From: Margaritifera margaritifera
Taxonomy: Eukaryota > Mollusca > Bivalvia > Unionida > Margaritiferidae
Direction: 5' to 3'
Length of the DNA stretch: 64,000 nt
Assembly: GCA_029931535.1 (NCBI GenBank)
Contig: JAQPZY010001688.1
Span: 1,590,501 to 1,654,500, forward strand
The position numbers were made by a program, and so were the translations under genes. Positions 1 through 14,800 of this stretch are shown piece after piece (the first letter of the stretch is position 1; the number at the start of each line of letters is the position of its first letter). The notes beneath the pieces are model-generated. The model did not search any database, had not been told where the DNA came from, and was given only the letters and a program-made list of their open reading frames with translations.

Positions 1-169
1 TGCATGTGAAATTCGTTTGAATGTAATGATGCCTGGCATTTTTTAGGGGGTGGGGGGTGGGTGCAAAAAGCAAAGTTTTAAGGAAAAAATAACAGGCCAT
101 TAATTCACCGATTATGGACATTGTGTCCTTACAATTAATCTCATGGGAAGTAAACGTCTGAAAATTAAA

Positions 170-640
170 CGCATCTGAGATCTCGTCTGTATAAAGCTGC
201 ACACCAAATCTGGTTGAAATCCGACAATCCTAGGCAAAGTTATGCTCTGGAATTTCAAGTTTAGAAGGATGCAAAATCAGGGACCATATCTTCCATAAAT
301 TATTATGTACAAATTTTAAAATCATACTTATCTGAAGTCTTGTTGATATAAAGTTGGAAATTTGATCTAAATTTAACAATGTTTAGCAATGTTATGCTGT
401 GAAAACTAAAGCTGAACAGGAAAAAAAAAATCAGGGGCCATGCATCCTGAAATCCAACAACCTTTGGTAAAGTTATGTTGGGAAAACAAAGTTAGGAGAA
501 AATGCAATCATGGCCACAACTCCTCAAGATGATGATATGAAAATCAAACTCTTTCAAAATCTCATCAATATAAAGGTCCATCCTAAATCTGATTGCAATC
601 CAACAATACTGAATAAAGTTATACTGCAGAAAGAACAGTT
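170..640. repeat. Degenerate ~120-bp tandem repeat, about four copies
   Basis: Blocks starting near 175, 327, 447 and 535 share the pattern of a CTGAAGTCTTGTTGATATAAAG-like start, then AAATCTGATTG..AATCCAACAAT, a TAAAGTTATGCTG core and AGGACCATA. Divergence is high. No gene seen; the short open frames are not protein-like. Confidence 0.55.
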
Positions 641-859
641 GTGGCATAATTTGAAGAAATTTAATAGTCAATTTTATACTTTCATTCAATTTCTACATGT
701 GGAAATTTGTTGTTACAACAGGTTAAAGGGACAAAATAGAATCTCTAATTGTTAGAAAATGAATCTTATCGATGATGATTTCTTTTTGTGTGGAGACTTT
801 AAGTTTCTATTAAACAACACGAGACCCTCACAGGGACTGACGCTCAACTATCCGTGAAG

Positions 860-1900
860 AATTTCCAGGAATTCAAGATAATACCATTTCTTCTTTTTAA
901 CTGCTGAGTGTTGTTGAAACCATCTCTGATATTCTTGAGCAATAAGAATTTCAAATTAGCTGCTGTGGCAGCCATATTGAATCTAAAATCGACACTATTT
1001 TCATTTAGGACAAACAAGACACCACTAGAAAAAGTCTGATTGAAAACCCCATGCACATCCATTCTGAAGAATTAGTGACAAGATTTTCCACATGTTCATT
1101 GTAGCAGCCATATTGGATGTCTTCGGGCCACCATTTTCACATAGGTCCAACCAGATACATGTATCATAACAAGTCTTTGGTAAAAACCCTATGTTGATAT
1201 GACCACTGACTCTGGAGGAGTACCGATAAGATTTTAAAGATGGTTGCTATGGTAGCCATACTGGATATGAGATAGGCATCATTTTCATTCAGAACCAACT
1301 AGACACCAAAAGAAGTTTTCTACTGAAAACCCCAAGTCAATATGATTTTACATCTAGGAGGTTTAGAAACAAGAAGATTTTCAAGATTGCTGGTGTGGCA
1401 GTGATATTTGAGGTCAGATAAGCACCATTTTTATTCAGGACCAACTAGATATCATAAGAAGGCGTCTGGAAAAAAAACCATGTCAACATTTAGGAGCAGC
1501 AATAACAAGAGTTTCAATATAGCTGCAATGATGGCCCTACTGGCTGTCAGATCAGCACGATTTTAGTTTAGTACGAACTAGACATCATAAGAAGCCTTCT
1601 GGTGAAAACCCCATGTAGATATGAATTTCCATCTAGGAGGAGAAGCGACAAGATTTTTCAAGATGACCACCGTGAACCCCACATTGATATGACCATTCAT
1701 TCAGGAGGAATACAATAAAATGTTCAAGATGGCTGCTGTGGTGGCCATATTGGAAGTCTGAACAGCACCATCTTCATTTAGGACCAATTAAACCTTGGAT
1801 GAATGTATGTGTAAAGTTTCATGGCAATCCTCCAAGTAGTTTCAGAGGAGTAGCAAATAACAAACTTGTGCTAATGGTAGGATGATGCAATACAGAGAAA
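860..1900. repeat. ~145-bp degenerate interspersed/tandem repeat, copy 1
   Basis: Repeated units contain CAAGATGGCTGC, GTGGCCATATTGGA, CACCATTTTCATTTAGGACCAACTAGACATCATAAGAAG and GAAAACCCCATGTC. The same composite, with the same leading part (TTTTTAACTGCT..TTGAAACCATCT..GATATTC), recurs at about 30175-31700, so it is a dispersed family. The end resembles tails of repeats common in bivalve genomes (knowledge, moderate). Confidence 0.6.
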
Positions 1901-2269
1901 AGGACATATCATAGGCTCTATTGGTCTATGAAATGACAAGTTAAGTTTATGAACATGCAAACCCAGTAGTTATAATGTAAGTCAGCTTCTATGTGCTGAT
2001 AACTTTAAACTGTAATTAGAAAACTGTAAGCTTTTCAGCTTAAGTTTTTGAACAATACACCAAATATTTAATTTTCTTAATATAATTCTCCAATCAAGAA
2101 AAAGGGTTAGGAAGAGCTTCTTGCCTATCTATATGGAATATAGACGGGAAAGATGAAAGTTTTCGTCTTTCCATGATTGCTGGATTTGAGAGGTAGCGGA
2201 GCTTCTTCCTAATGTTAATGTGATTGGGGAATGTATTCAAAGGAGAAACAAAAAAAAAACACTTTAAAT

Positions 2270-3830
2270 AACTGTCTCAAAAACTGCTAGGCAGAATTTG
2301 ACTAAATTTGACAGAAAGCATGCAAGCTTGGAGGGCTTTCATGTTTGTACAAACAATCCTGATCTGCCATCAAATATGGATACTGTTACTACAAACAAAA
2401 AACCTTTAAATGACTTCACGAAAACCACTCAACAGAATTTGATCAAATATGACAGAAAACATCCTGGCATAAAGGGCTTTTCAATTTGTACAATTGATGC
2501 CGATCTGCCATCTGATATGGCCACCATTTCTAACAACAGAAAAACCTTTTCAATTTGTACAATTGATCTGCCATCTGATATGGCCACCATTACTAACAAT
2601 AGAAAAACCTTTAAACAACTTATTGTATAAAACTGCTGAACAGAATTTGATCAAATTTGACAGAAAGCATTCTGGCATGAAGGCCCTTCAAGTCTGTACA
2701 ATTGATACTGATCTGACATTAAAAATGACCACCAATAATAAAAAAAAACAAAACATTTAAACAATTTAATCTCCAAAATCACTAAATAGAATTTGACCAA
2801 ACTTGACAAATACCATTCTGACATGTATGAAGACCTTTCAATTTGTACAAATGATACCAATCTAACATTAAGAACACTGTTACCAAAAATAGAAAAATCT
2901 TTAAATGACCTCATCTTAAAACTGCTTAAAAGAATTTGACCCAATTTGACAGAAAGCATCCTGGCATAGAGGGGTTTCTAGTCGTACAAACGATCCTGAT
3001 CTGCCATCAAAAATAGCCACTAGAATTTAACCAAATTTGACAGAAAACATCCTGGCATACAGGGCTTTTCAATTTGTACAAATGATTCAGATCTGCCATC
3101 AAATATGGCCACCATTGCTAAAATTAGAAAAACATTGAAACAAATGTTGACAACTGCTAAAGAGAATTTGACCAAACTTTACAGAAAGGATCCTAGTATA
3201 AGGGGCTTTTAATCTGTACCAATGATGCCAATCCACCATCAAATATGGCTGCCATTACTAAAAATATTTAAAAAACTAAGTGACTTCTTTTTAGAAACTG
3301 CTCCAAATAATTAACCAAATTTCACAGAAATCATTCTTGTATCAAGAGCTGTCAAATTTATACAAATCTGAACACCATTACTAAAAATGGAAAATCCTTC
3401 AGATGATTTTTTCTCAAAAACCACTCATCTGAATTTGACCCAGTTTTACATAAAGTATTCTGCATGAATGGCTATCAAGTTTGTAAAAATGATGCCAATC
3501 TGCCATCAAATATGGCTGCTGATACTAAAAATAGAAAAATCTTGAATAACACCTTCTAAAAGACCGCTTTATAGAATCTGCCCAAATCGGATAGAAAGTG
3601 ACTAAGCCAGAAAATGACTAGATTTAAATAAACTATGCCATTCTGCCATCAAATATGACTGCTATTACTAAAAGAAGAAAAACATTTACACAATTTTATC
3701 TAAAAAAAAGTGCTGAACACAATTTGACCAGCTTTGTCACAAAGAATCTTGGCATCAAAGCATTTTAATATTGGACAAATGATGCTGATGTTCTATCAAA
3801 TATGGATAAAGATTAAAATAAAACTACAGA
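2270..3830. repeat. ~140-bp degenerate tandem repeat, about ten copies
   Basis: Units carry ACAGAATTTGACCAAATTTGACAGAAAGCATCCTGGCATA, GGGCTTTTCAATTTGTACAAATGATGCCGATCTGCCATCAAATATGGCCACCATTACTAA and AGAAAAACCTTTAAA. The open frames at 2298-2630 and on the other strand follow the repeat and are not read as genes. Confidence 0.75.
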
Positions 3831-4275
3831 AATCTTGAGACAACTGTTTTCATAACATATGCAATCAACAGCATTGGAGGAAATTTCAACAAAAAGCATC
3901 CCACAGACACAGATTTCTTGGCCAACTGCTCATGCATTTTGGCTAATAGGCAGATGACAGACAGGTGAGCAATCTCAGACCTACTTGGGTCACTTGTCTT
4001 TTTGATTGGCAATGAAAACTGACAAAGAAAGTAAGGCAAACAAACATTCTGAATGAATAAATAATACTCAATGTATTGCAGAAATGTTACATGTCACAGA
4101 AAATGATGTATTAAACAAATGTAAATCAGTAAAACATGTCATTATTTTGTGTATTGAGGAAATTTTGCCATCCGCCCCCCCCCCCCCCACAACAACAACA
4201 AATCCTAAAAGCTAGTTTTACCATTTTACCAAACTCCTTCTCTTACACAGATAGGTCATCATTTCAATTTAATTT

Positions 4276-4306
<31 letters not shown>

Positions 4307-5314
4307 TGGACTCACTGGATACCTGAAATAGGTATCAGAGAACAAACAGTTATGTACCCTGTTGTGTTGCTAAACTATCAATGATAATACTGACACAATT
4401 TTCACAAAATTTGTAGGAATATTACTCATCCATCACAGGTTTCTCTGAAAGTGACTAAATCTACTATTATTAACAATAAAAAATACAGAACTTGAATTTT
4501 ACTGGATCAGTATTTGGATCAAAATCTTGACCAAAGAGATTTTGTATAGTAAATGACCTTATTAGAAATTAACAATATATTCTTTCTTTTTTTATCAATA
4601 AAATGTAATAGTCTGTTCATCAAACAAGCCTTTTCAAAACTGAATGGGAAACTATCGAGAAGTGTTTGTGTGCATGTGTGTGAGTGTATGTGTATGTGTG
4701 TTGTGTAGAATATGTATAGAACATATGTCATAAAAAGACTTTAAAAAACCCAAAAATATAAAAGAAAACTTACATATAACATTGAATATGTACAATTGGT
4801 ACTATTATCTTCATATGGAACAAACGATTATCTCTTATTTGCACAGATCATTGCATTGCATACACCAATAAATTAAGGAAAAAAAAAAAAAATACAAACA
4901 AAGTAAATTATACTAGTTAAGTGTTGAAAATGAGGAATATAGGGAACAAGCAATATTTATTGAGAAATCTAAAGAAGAAAATGTGAAACCCATATCAAAG
5001 GGATATTGTTTTGTTTTCTTTCTTTTGGAGAATGCATTTACAACTGTTACTGTATCTTCATTGCTAAAATGAAGGAATAGTGAGTCCTTTTTAACATTTC
5101 ATTTGAGATAAAAAAAAACATCCAAATTCAGCAATGCATTCAAATTTTCCACCACTACTAGACATTGTAAATATAACATGAGATGCACTGAAGTTCTGAA
5201 AGTGTTTAATTAGCAATTATTCAAATTCAAAGAGTATTTTTTCTCTCTCTCTCTGTGCAAATTTGGATCAAATTATTTTAAGAATAAATTGGTACAGACA
5301 TCAAATATTTTAAT
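3830..5314. other. No gene seen; AT-rich with microsatellites
   Basis: Contains a C-tract at about 4173-4188, an (AAT)n run at 4280-4304, and short GT-rich and A-rich stretches. Nothing coding was seen on either strand. Confidence 0.5.
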
Positions 5315-5666
5315 TTCAATCAAAAAAGGAAACTTTTATTTCTTCCTATTTACACTATGTTATCTTCCTTCATCATTCATAGTGAATCACAACATTAAAT
5401 CCAAGTTCATAGACTGGGAACAATTTTTATCATAATTTCCATATACTTCCAAATTAAAGTCATATCTCTCTTTAATATTGTAAAGCCAGAAATTTCAGCT
5501 TGTCATAAGCTACTGTATGTCAAAATTCATTGTAAATAACCATGAGGAATTCCTTGCATCTTTTTCAATAGCAAAAGTAAAAAATGCCAACCAAATTTTG
5601 TTGCCGATTCCAACTATGAATATGAGCCAAAATTAAATCCTTTGTAAACAGTTTGGAGTCTTGTCA
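5315..5666 (-). other. Probable 3' UTR with polyadenylation signal
   Basis: Sequence between the stop codon and a minus-strand AATAAA (plus-strand TTTATT at 5335-5340). It is AT-rich without open frames. The actual cleavage site is not known; other AT-rich hexamers lie further left, for example at about 4951. Confidence 0.4.
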
Positions 5667-5837
5667 TTAGAACACTCTGACCAGCTGCCCCAGTTTGATA
5701 GGTGGCAGCATGACACTGGATTTTGATTTTGATAAGTTTGACTTCGATTTCTGTTTGAGCACTTTATCTTTCTGTGGAGATACTAAGTCAGCTTGCTTCA
5801 CGACCACCTCTGGTAATCGCAGGTCTTCTGGATTTTT
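5667..5837 (-). CDS. Terminal coding exon, basic Lys/Ser tail
   Basis: The acceptor CCAATTTCAG lies right of 5837. The frame enters at a codon boundary, as required by exon 17669-17888, and runs 56 codons to TAA at 5667-5669. The product reads KNPEDLRLPEVVVKQADLV, then a Lys/Ser-rich run (KQKSKSNLSKSKSS) and ends LPPIKLGQLVRVF. An 11.8-kb intron separates it from the previous exon; an undetected exon of length divisible by three could lie between. A minus-strand AATAAA at 5335-5340 is a candidate polyadenylation signal. Confidence 0.85.
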   Translation of the reverse strand, partial: KNPEDLRLPEVVVKQADLVSPQKDKVLKQKSKSNLSKSKSSVMLPPIKLGQLVRVF

Positions 5838-8800
5838 CTGAAATTGGAAGAAAATAGAATATAGTCACGGAATATGAAAAACTGTGCAGATTTATTCAAA
5901 TGTTGTTTCCTCTTATAGTCACTTAAACTTTACATTATAAACCTACCCTTAAAATTAAAAACAAAAACAGCAGAATTTTAAAACAAAACTTTGTTTAAGT
6001 TTTTCATTTACGTGATTATAGTACTTCTATAACAGTGTGTGATTGACATATCAAATGCTGTAACTTAGAAAATTTGACAAATTATCAATTTGTATATTTA
6101 ATTGTTACATTTTTTGTTTACTTTAGAACAATTTTATTAAGTATAAAAATGAATCTCAGTAAAGTACTTATCACCAAAAGACAAGTGAAGTTTCTTTTGC
6201 ATGATTCTTTGAATCATTAGAAAAATTGTATGTACAACTCACTCGCATCAAATTTTTAATAAAATCTTCATGTTTTGAAGAATCTTCAATTCATGCAGTA
6301 ATTCTACACTTTTTTCTTTATTTTATTTATGTTCATTTTAACAATAATAATAATAATAATAATAATAATGCTCTAAGAAAAATCTGATTACAACTGTCAT
6401 TAATGCTGACACCACTGATCATGCAAAACATGCACTGTCCACAGAATTCTATTACACATGCAGATTTATTCATGCAAATTGCAACAGATGTCATTCAAGA
6501 TCAGTATTATCGAGTGATTCATGCAATTTTCAAATTATTGTTTTATTGATTAATGTCTGAGTGCAATATCTACTGGAAATAAAATTTATAGACATGCATA
6601 TGCGCAATCATGTTTATCTTAAACTATAGCATTCATAGTGTTTTTATAAGCAATCATGTTATTCTTAAACTATAGCATTCATAGTTTTTTATAAGCAATC
6701 ATGTTTAACTTAAACTATAGCATTCATAGTGTTTTTATAAGCAATCATGTTTAGCTTAAACTATTGCAGTTATAGCCTGCTCTTTTTCATTTAAATAAAT
6801 CTCTGTATAATTTAAAGCATTTTTAAAAGTGTACTGGTCCAAATTTAAGCTATGTTACTAAACCTAACATGAGTGTAATGGTCCAAATTTAAGCTATGTT
6901 TCTAAAGTTAACATGAGTGTAATGGGCCAAATTTAAGCTATGTTTCTAAACCTAACATGAGTGTAATGGGCCAAATGTAAGCTATGTTTCTAAACCTAAC
7001 ATGAGTGTAATGGGCCAAATTTAAGCTATGTTACTAAACCTAACACAAGTGTAATGTGCCAAATTTAAACTATGTTACTAAACCTAACACAAGTGCAATG
7101 GGCCAAATTTAAACTATGTTACTAAACCTAACACAAGTGTAATGGGCCAAATTTAAACTATGTTACTAAACCTAACACAAGTGTAATGGGCCAAATTTAA
7201 ACTATGTTACTAAACCTAACACAAGTGTAATGGGCCAAATTTAAACTATGTTACTAAACCTAAGATGAGTGTAATGGGCCAAATTTAAACTAAGTTACTA
7301 AACCTAACACAAGTGTAATGGGCCAAATTTAAACTATGTTACTAAACCTAACACAAGTGTAATGGGCCAAATTTAAACTATGTTACTAAACCTAACACAA
7401 GTGTAATGGGCCAAATTTAAACTATGTTACTAAACCTAACACAAGTGTAATGGGCCAAATTTAAACTATGTTACTAAACCTAAGATGAGTGTAATGGGCA
7501 AAATTTAAACTATGTTACTAAACCTAACACAAGTGTAATGGGCCAAATTTAAACTATGTTACTAAACCTAAGATGAGTGTAATGGGCCAAATTTAAACTA
7601 AGTTACTAAACCTAAGATGAGGAAACATAAGAATAGAGCAATCTGTTTTATGTAAGCATGCAAATAAAGATCAGGGTGAATGTTGTGTGTTTCAAATCAA
7701 CATCAAAGCATGTACCATCTATACTCGCGTATAACCCGGGTACAAATGCAAACAACATAGACCCTGATCTGCCCTCACATAATGTGCCAGCAGATCAGTG
7801 TCTATGTTGTTTGTTCTACTCATTAATCCTTACAAACAGCATTGACCCAGATTTGCCGGCGCATTATGCGACAGCAGATCTGGGTCTATGCAGTTTGCAG
7901 TTGGTATAGGCTTATACACGAGTATATACGGTATCTATTGTATTTATTTGCATGTTAGCATTTATAATTACAGAGTATATCATTTGTACTTTTGGATATT
8001 GTGGGCAAGACCAATGTACAATGTGGTAAGCTTGCAAGCCCCACATATTTTTGGTGAGACCACAATGTCCAATAGTACAAACACTATCATACCACAATGT
8101 CCAATAGTACAAACACTATCATTTATTATATACCCCTATTTGTACAAAATTTAACTGTATTTTTATATTTCTTTTCACAAAATTTAAGTGAATACCAAAA
8201 TATTTTAAGAGAAATTTTTTTGTAATTATTTTTATGACTGAATTATGTATAAATATATAGCATGACATGATGCTGCATCATGACAGACCTGCCATGACGT
8301 CATGTTATGTAACAACAAACTTATTTGGTCCTACAGGTGCTTAACAGCACCCAATAATAACCTGAAAATGTTAAATAACTGAACAATGTACTGGATCAAA
8401 ATCCACTTAATTCATTTGCATAGGAAATGATGAGATGGGTATATAATAATAACCCTATATGTATGTCATATCTTCTCATGTATAATGTACACTCAACTGT
8501 ATATAGCATAGACTCACATGTCATTGCATAATGCACAAGCAGATCAGGGTCTATAATGACTATGACATAATTTCAAACAAACAGTGTAGATCCTGATCTG
8601 CTGGGGTATTATGGCAGATCTAGGTCTACACTATTTCAAACAGTGTAGATCCTGATCTGCTGGTGTATTATGTGGTGGCAGATCTAGGTCTACACTATTT
8701 CAAACAGTGTAGATCCTGATCTGCTGGGGTATTATGTGGTGGCAGATCTAGGTCTACACTATTTCAAACAGTGTAGATCCTGATCTGCTGGGGTATTATG

Positions 8801-11800
8801 TGGTGACAGATCTAGGTCTACATTATTTCAAACAGTGTAGATCCTGATCTGCTGGGGTATTATGTGGTGACAGATCTAGGTCTACATTATTTCAAACAGT
8901 GTAGATCCTGATCTGCTGGGGTATTATGTGGTGACAGATCTAGGTCTACACTATTTCAAATAGTGCAGATCCTTATCTACTAGTGTATCTCATGGTGACA
9001 GATCTAGGTCTACACTAATTTTAGTTGGATGTATCATATATATGCGTAAATATGGTAACAGAAATTTGTTCATGTTTACTGACTGGTAACAATCTCCTCC
9101 TTGGTTTTAATGGTGGCTGAAATAAAGAATTTCTTCTGTGTCAGGTCAAGTTATCCCCACAAAAAGTAGCTTCACCAAATACAATATCGGCACAAAAATT
9201 CTTGATACCCAAGTTTTTTTCTTTTCCATCATTGTACTCAACTTCAGCAACAAGATGGCAAGGACCTGCATCTTGAGTCCATGATTAAAGCATAAATGTC
9301 AGATGTTTGACTTTGACTTGAAGGTCAAAAGGGGCAGGCGAGACATGTTCGCAGAATGAATTGTCTTCACTTCACAATGATTGATCCCAAGTATGAAAAT
9401 CCATCAAGGGGTTTAGGAAATATATGCAAATAAAAAAAACTTTAACCAAAACTTTAAAGCAGATTTTATATGACTGTGACCTTGACCCAAGGGTAATAGG
9501 TACTAGCAAGCATGTCAGTCTTACCTTCATAATGATTCATCCCAAGTATAAAAATATGACCAATGGATTTAAGAAATATAAGCAAATAAATAAATAAAAA
9601 CTTAAGCAAAACCTTAATGTAAAGTTTCTATGATTGTGGCCTTGACCTCAAGGTAAAAGGAGTGAGTGACCATGTTCCAGAAGAAATTGTCATAGCTTCA
9701 TAATAATTCATGCCAAGTATGATGAAAATCCATCAAGGGTTTTAGGAAATATATGCAAATGAAACTTTAATCATAATGTTAAGAAACTGTTGATGCTGGC
9801 ATCAGTAAATGTAAATGCAACAGTAAATGTAGTGACTGCTATATAACAGTGTTCAAAATACACATGGGCACACATGTACAATGTAGTGACTGCTATATAA
9901 CAGTGTTCAAAATACACGGGCACATATGTACAATGTAGTGACTGCTATATAACAGTGTTCAAAATACACAAGGGCACACATGTACATTGACTGCTATATA
10001 ACAGTGTTCAAAATACACAGGGGCACACATACAATGTAGTGACTGCTATATAACAGTGTTCAAAATACACAAGGGCACACATGTACCATGTGCCCAACTT
10101 TGACCTAAAAATTTCATAACACTTGTGCACTGTGTGCATGTAGGTAAAAGCACATGCCATGAGAAATTTAAAACTGCAGACTTAGCTGTCTTATGAATTA
10201 TTTGTTTGCTACCTGCATGAGTATACAAAATAAAAGGTGGAGCATGTAATTTGCATGAGTATACAAAAGAAAAGGTGGTGCATGTAATTTGCATGAAAAT
10301 AATGATACCTTCTTGATGTTATTATTGCAATATACAATTAACCAAAAATTATGAAGACATAGCCTATCATACTTTTGCTGATTTGTTTGCTCTACTACAT
10401 ATGTATTTTTGATATCTGTGCCAAGAATAACATGAACATACACATATACTGTGAAGTGAACTATACATATACTATGTAACTTCTCTTAAGCAGCCACTGA
10501 TGACATGGATAACTTTTGGCTGGTTAAGGTAGGTGGCTGGTTAAGGTAGGTGGCTGGTTAAGGTAGGTAGCTGTTGAGGAAAGGTAAAATATGTAGATGA
10601 AATGAAGAAAAGGAAACATCATACCCTGGCTGGATAGGAGAGGTTTCTGCTTAAGGAAGGCGACTGTTATTGGGGGTTGCACTGTATTTAATTTACATTT
10701 GAATTTCTCAACTAAAGGTGTATACCAGAGTTTAGATATGTATGCTGCCAATTTTTTTCTTTTACATACAAATGAACAACAAAAATATGAGCTGCAGTGT
10801 AGACAATGGTAAGGAGTTTTGGTAAGCAAAATGATAAATCATGGTGTGCTTATAATGAATGGTGGTATATTTTTGCTATAATATACATGCAGGTAAAAGC
10901 ATTAATTCTTGCATGATATGATAATGATCATAATTCCCGGCCCTGTTTTCTCAAAACATTTTAATAAAAAAACTCAAGTTCAAGTTCCGAGTCCAAAACT
11001 ATGACAGTCTCTATCTTTGATAAGAACAAAGCTAGAATTACAAAACTTTTAGATTTTTATTAACTTGGATCCCTTAACTTGACTTCCAAATTTTTGTGAC
11101 ATAGGTGCACCCAAATATTGTACCTGATTTCTGGGTTTTTGTATTGAACTTGAGTTATTTATCCAAGAAATTTGGAGAATACTGGGCCTGATTTGTATAT
11201 ACTGTATTGTGTGCTGGTGAAATATTGGTATATTTAAATGCAAGAAGAATTTTACATCTGCAAGAATGTTATATCAGTGATATACCACTGTTCTCTATCT
11301 GATGATGATGATTATCAAGCATGTAAATACTAAATGGCGGTTAAACACTGATATAACATTTTATGCAGGTTAACATTTATTCTTGACCAACATGATGATT
11401 CATGTAACTCATGGTGTGCATACTGTATATTGAATGGTGCTGTAACACTGGTATAACACTGACCTTCATGCTGATGTCACATTCATTGAACACTTTCAAC
11501 ATCAAAGTGGAAGCTGTGATGTAATTTTCTGTATTCTCTTTTCTAATATATGTCTAAATTATTTATCTGAATAAGCGAAAATCATCTGTGGGATGTTTTG
11601 ATGACTGTGCTTTCTATGGTCCACTAAAAAGTGAATGAATGAATGCTGGTGAAAGGTGATTGATGAATAAATTTACAAACCACCACCTCTTGGTCTCAAG
11701 TCCTGACATAGTTTCTCTGCTAACTCAATATTGTGCAGATATCTTGATATCTATGTTTGCATGGCATGAATAGAACAAGTGAAAATTGAAATGTCTTCAT

Positions 11801-14800
11801 TATTATATCATAATTTCATCACTTAATTTACAACTGCCTCTCTTTAACAGGTCAAACGTTTTATTTGTCAGGGAATTTATTTTGTTGTAAATCCTGCCTT
11901 TTATTGAGCTAAGTAAAAAAAACATTAACATTGAGGTTAATCCAGGGTGTGGATTGACATACAGATGGACAGACATGTGCATGGATGCCAAAATGATTGC
12001 TATGTGAGCTTCCACTAAGGTGGACTGCACAAAAATTCTAAGATTAAATGCTGTAAATGTAGTAACATTGCTAGGTGTCTTCCCACACTGCACTATCATA
12101 TGTGGTAAATGTAGTAACATTGCTACCTGTCTTCTCACATTGTATTATCTAATATGGTCAATGTCGTAACATTGCTAGGTGTCTTCCCACACTGTACTAT
12201 CAAATGTGGTAAATGTAGTAACATTGCTACCTGTCTTCTCACACTATATTATCAAATGTGCTAACTGTTGCAACATTGCTAGGTGTCTTCCCACACTGTA
12301 CTATAAAAACTATAAAATTTAAATACTTACCTTTTCTCTCAGTTTTCCACAATGTTATTCACAAATTACACATCTGTGATAAAGGTCTTTGTGCATAATA
12401 TGATACATTCATTTTTACTGGACTTGTAAATGATACAAAAAAATTGGTAGATTATCTTCTTTTGTACTAATCCTGTTCTTAATTTGACTTGTATATACAT
12501 GTACCATCATCCAATGAAAATGTACCTCAACATTTAATCCAAAACTTACTCCAAAATTAACCTGCAATGTATTTTTGCGAAGAAAACTGGATTTGAGTTT
12601 GTAAAACACATCTGCAGACCAAAATCAGTACGAGTCCAAAATATTCAAAAATTTTGAAAAAAAGGGACAAATTGTTATAATGGTAACATTGAATCAGATC
12701 ATCTCCCTATGCATGCAAACAGGCACACCAAATTTCATTTGTCAACCTCCAGTGGTTTTTGCTTAATCATAATAAAAAAGGTTTTTGTCCACAAAGTCTA
12801 TATCGAACAAGTTTTTAAATGTGTAAAAAAAAAAAAGCCACCCTGAAAATACTGCTGTAATGGTCTCAGAATCTAATCTGGCCATTAGCTTCCATGATAA
12901 AGTGTGTACAATTTCATGGTTCTAAGTTTAATACTGTTTGTGCTATCATGCTAAAACAGATTCCAGATGAATGTGTAGATAGATGGATAAACAGCAGGAA
13001 AACATTATGTCCATCCTGCTACTGCAATATGGACATAGCAAAGAACTAACTTTAGCTTTTCACTTCTTTTGCTTCAGAATACTGTATGGAGCTATTATTG
13101 TATGTCTCTTAAGTATTTTAGCTTCAAAAGTAGATAGAAAGTAACTCTAACAAGTTCTTCATCTGAATCAAGACCTGTGGGTCCAGAATTATGGATTCTC
13201 GTGATTGTTAATGGCATGCATCAGAAATGAAGCATTCATAAAAAATCCCATTTCCCATTTTCTTAGGCTAGCTAGATCTACAATTTGTGCACTTTTGTAC
13301 CTTGGCATTCCACAACCCTAAAATAATCCTGATGATAAATGATTCAACCTTGGCATTCCACAACCCTAAGCTAATGCTGATAATACATATTTGTACCTTG
13401 ACATTCCAAAGCCCTAAAGCTAATGATATATGATTGTACCTTGGCATTCCATAGCCCTGAAGCTAATGATATATGATTGTACCTTGGCATTCCATAGCCC
13501 TAAAGCTAATGATATATGATTGTACCTTGGCATTCCATAGCCCTAAAGCTAATGATATATGATTGTACCTTGGCATTCCATAGCCCTAAAGCTAATGATA
13601 TATGATTGTACCTTGGCATTCCATAGCCCTAAAGCTAATGATATATGATTGTACCTTGGCATTCCACAACCCTAAACTAATGCTGATGATACATGATCAA
13701 ATGTCAATGTTGTTACTTGTTGATGGTCTGGATTTTTCTGATGAATAATGATGCCTCTGAAAATGGTTGGCATAGGAAAATAATGTACAATGAATGGCAA
13801 AACATATTTTTTTAAGGAAAAAACAAAAGAACTAAATTTGTGCTTGTAAAACAATGCATACTGAAAAGTCTTAGGCCCAACAAATTTAAAAAGAGAAAAA
13901 TTTGAAAAACTGTTTTAACGGCATAAAAATCTAATCATGTTGGCTACATATACATATAAACATGCCTACCAAATTTGATTTTCTCCACCTTAAGTGGTTC
14001 TTGTTTAATTGTGTTCACAAGGTTTCCATCCAAGTCAGAAAATTTGCTAAATCATGTGGTTATTTTAAATTATTCTGAGAAAGACCGAGAAATAAATCTC
14101 TGTCATCCTTTTTTTTCTCTTTCTCACACCCACATAAACATTTCTGATAGACAAACACAAATAAAATGGAATGAATCAATAGATCTTCCATGATTATCGT
14201 AAATGATAATATTAGTGGTATAATATGAAATAGTATGTATGTATGTAGTTGTGTTTTACGGCACCTCAGCACAAAAGTGGCTATGTAGTGCCAAATAAAA
14301 GCAAAGTTCGAAAAATTCATAAAATGTATTGGATAAATGTTTAAGAAGATAAACCCTTCAAAATAAATGTAAACATTAAGTACAAGATAAAATATAAACA
14401 CAAAGATGTTAAAAATTCTTCAAAATGTATATAAATTAAGAGATAAAGGCAACATATGTAAAAACCTTAAAATTATTACAATTTCTTGTATAAACAGCAT
14501 TCCCTTAAAAAGTCCAATATTTTCTTGGGTGGCATGTCCTCGTACAGTTCTTCAAGCAGTTCATGTCAAAATACTTTTGCCAAACTGGGTGGAAATTGAC
14601 TTGATAAAATGTGCTCCACTGTCAGTGGACACTGGCAGGGTACACGCACCATTTGAGGTTCATCCTTCAGGAGGTATGCATGAGTTAGGTATGCATGTCT
14701 GATATGTGAATGGCACAATATCACCTCATCTCTCCTATTTGTTCTATATGAGGGTTGCCACTCACCAATAGTGGGATTGATGATCTTAAGTTTGTTAGTG

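Noticed and set aside
2298..2760. 110- and 88-codon plus-strand frames with repeated DLPSDMATI
   Set aside because: They follow a dispersed ~140-bp repeat whose other copies carry stops in all frames.
6834..9053. Regular repeats that might suggest a CRISPR array
   Set aside because: Tandem units are contiguous without unique spacers, and the DNA is animal nuclear.
11803..12138. 111-codon minus-strand frame
   Set aside because: It runs partly through a 52-bp minisatellite and has no domain-like pattern or splice context.
14060..14401. 113-codon minus-strand frame
   Set aside because: Largely the 3' UTR of the LINE fragment and AT-rich flank; translation is low-complexity and hydrophobic without a pattern.
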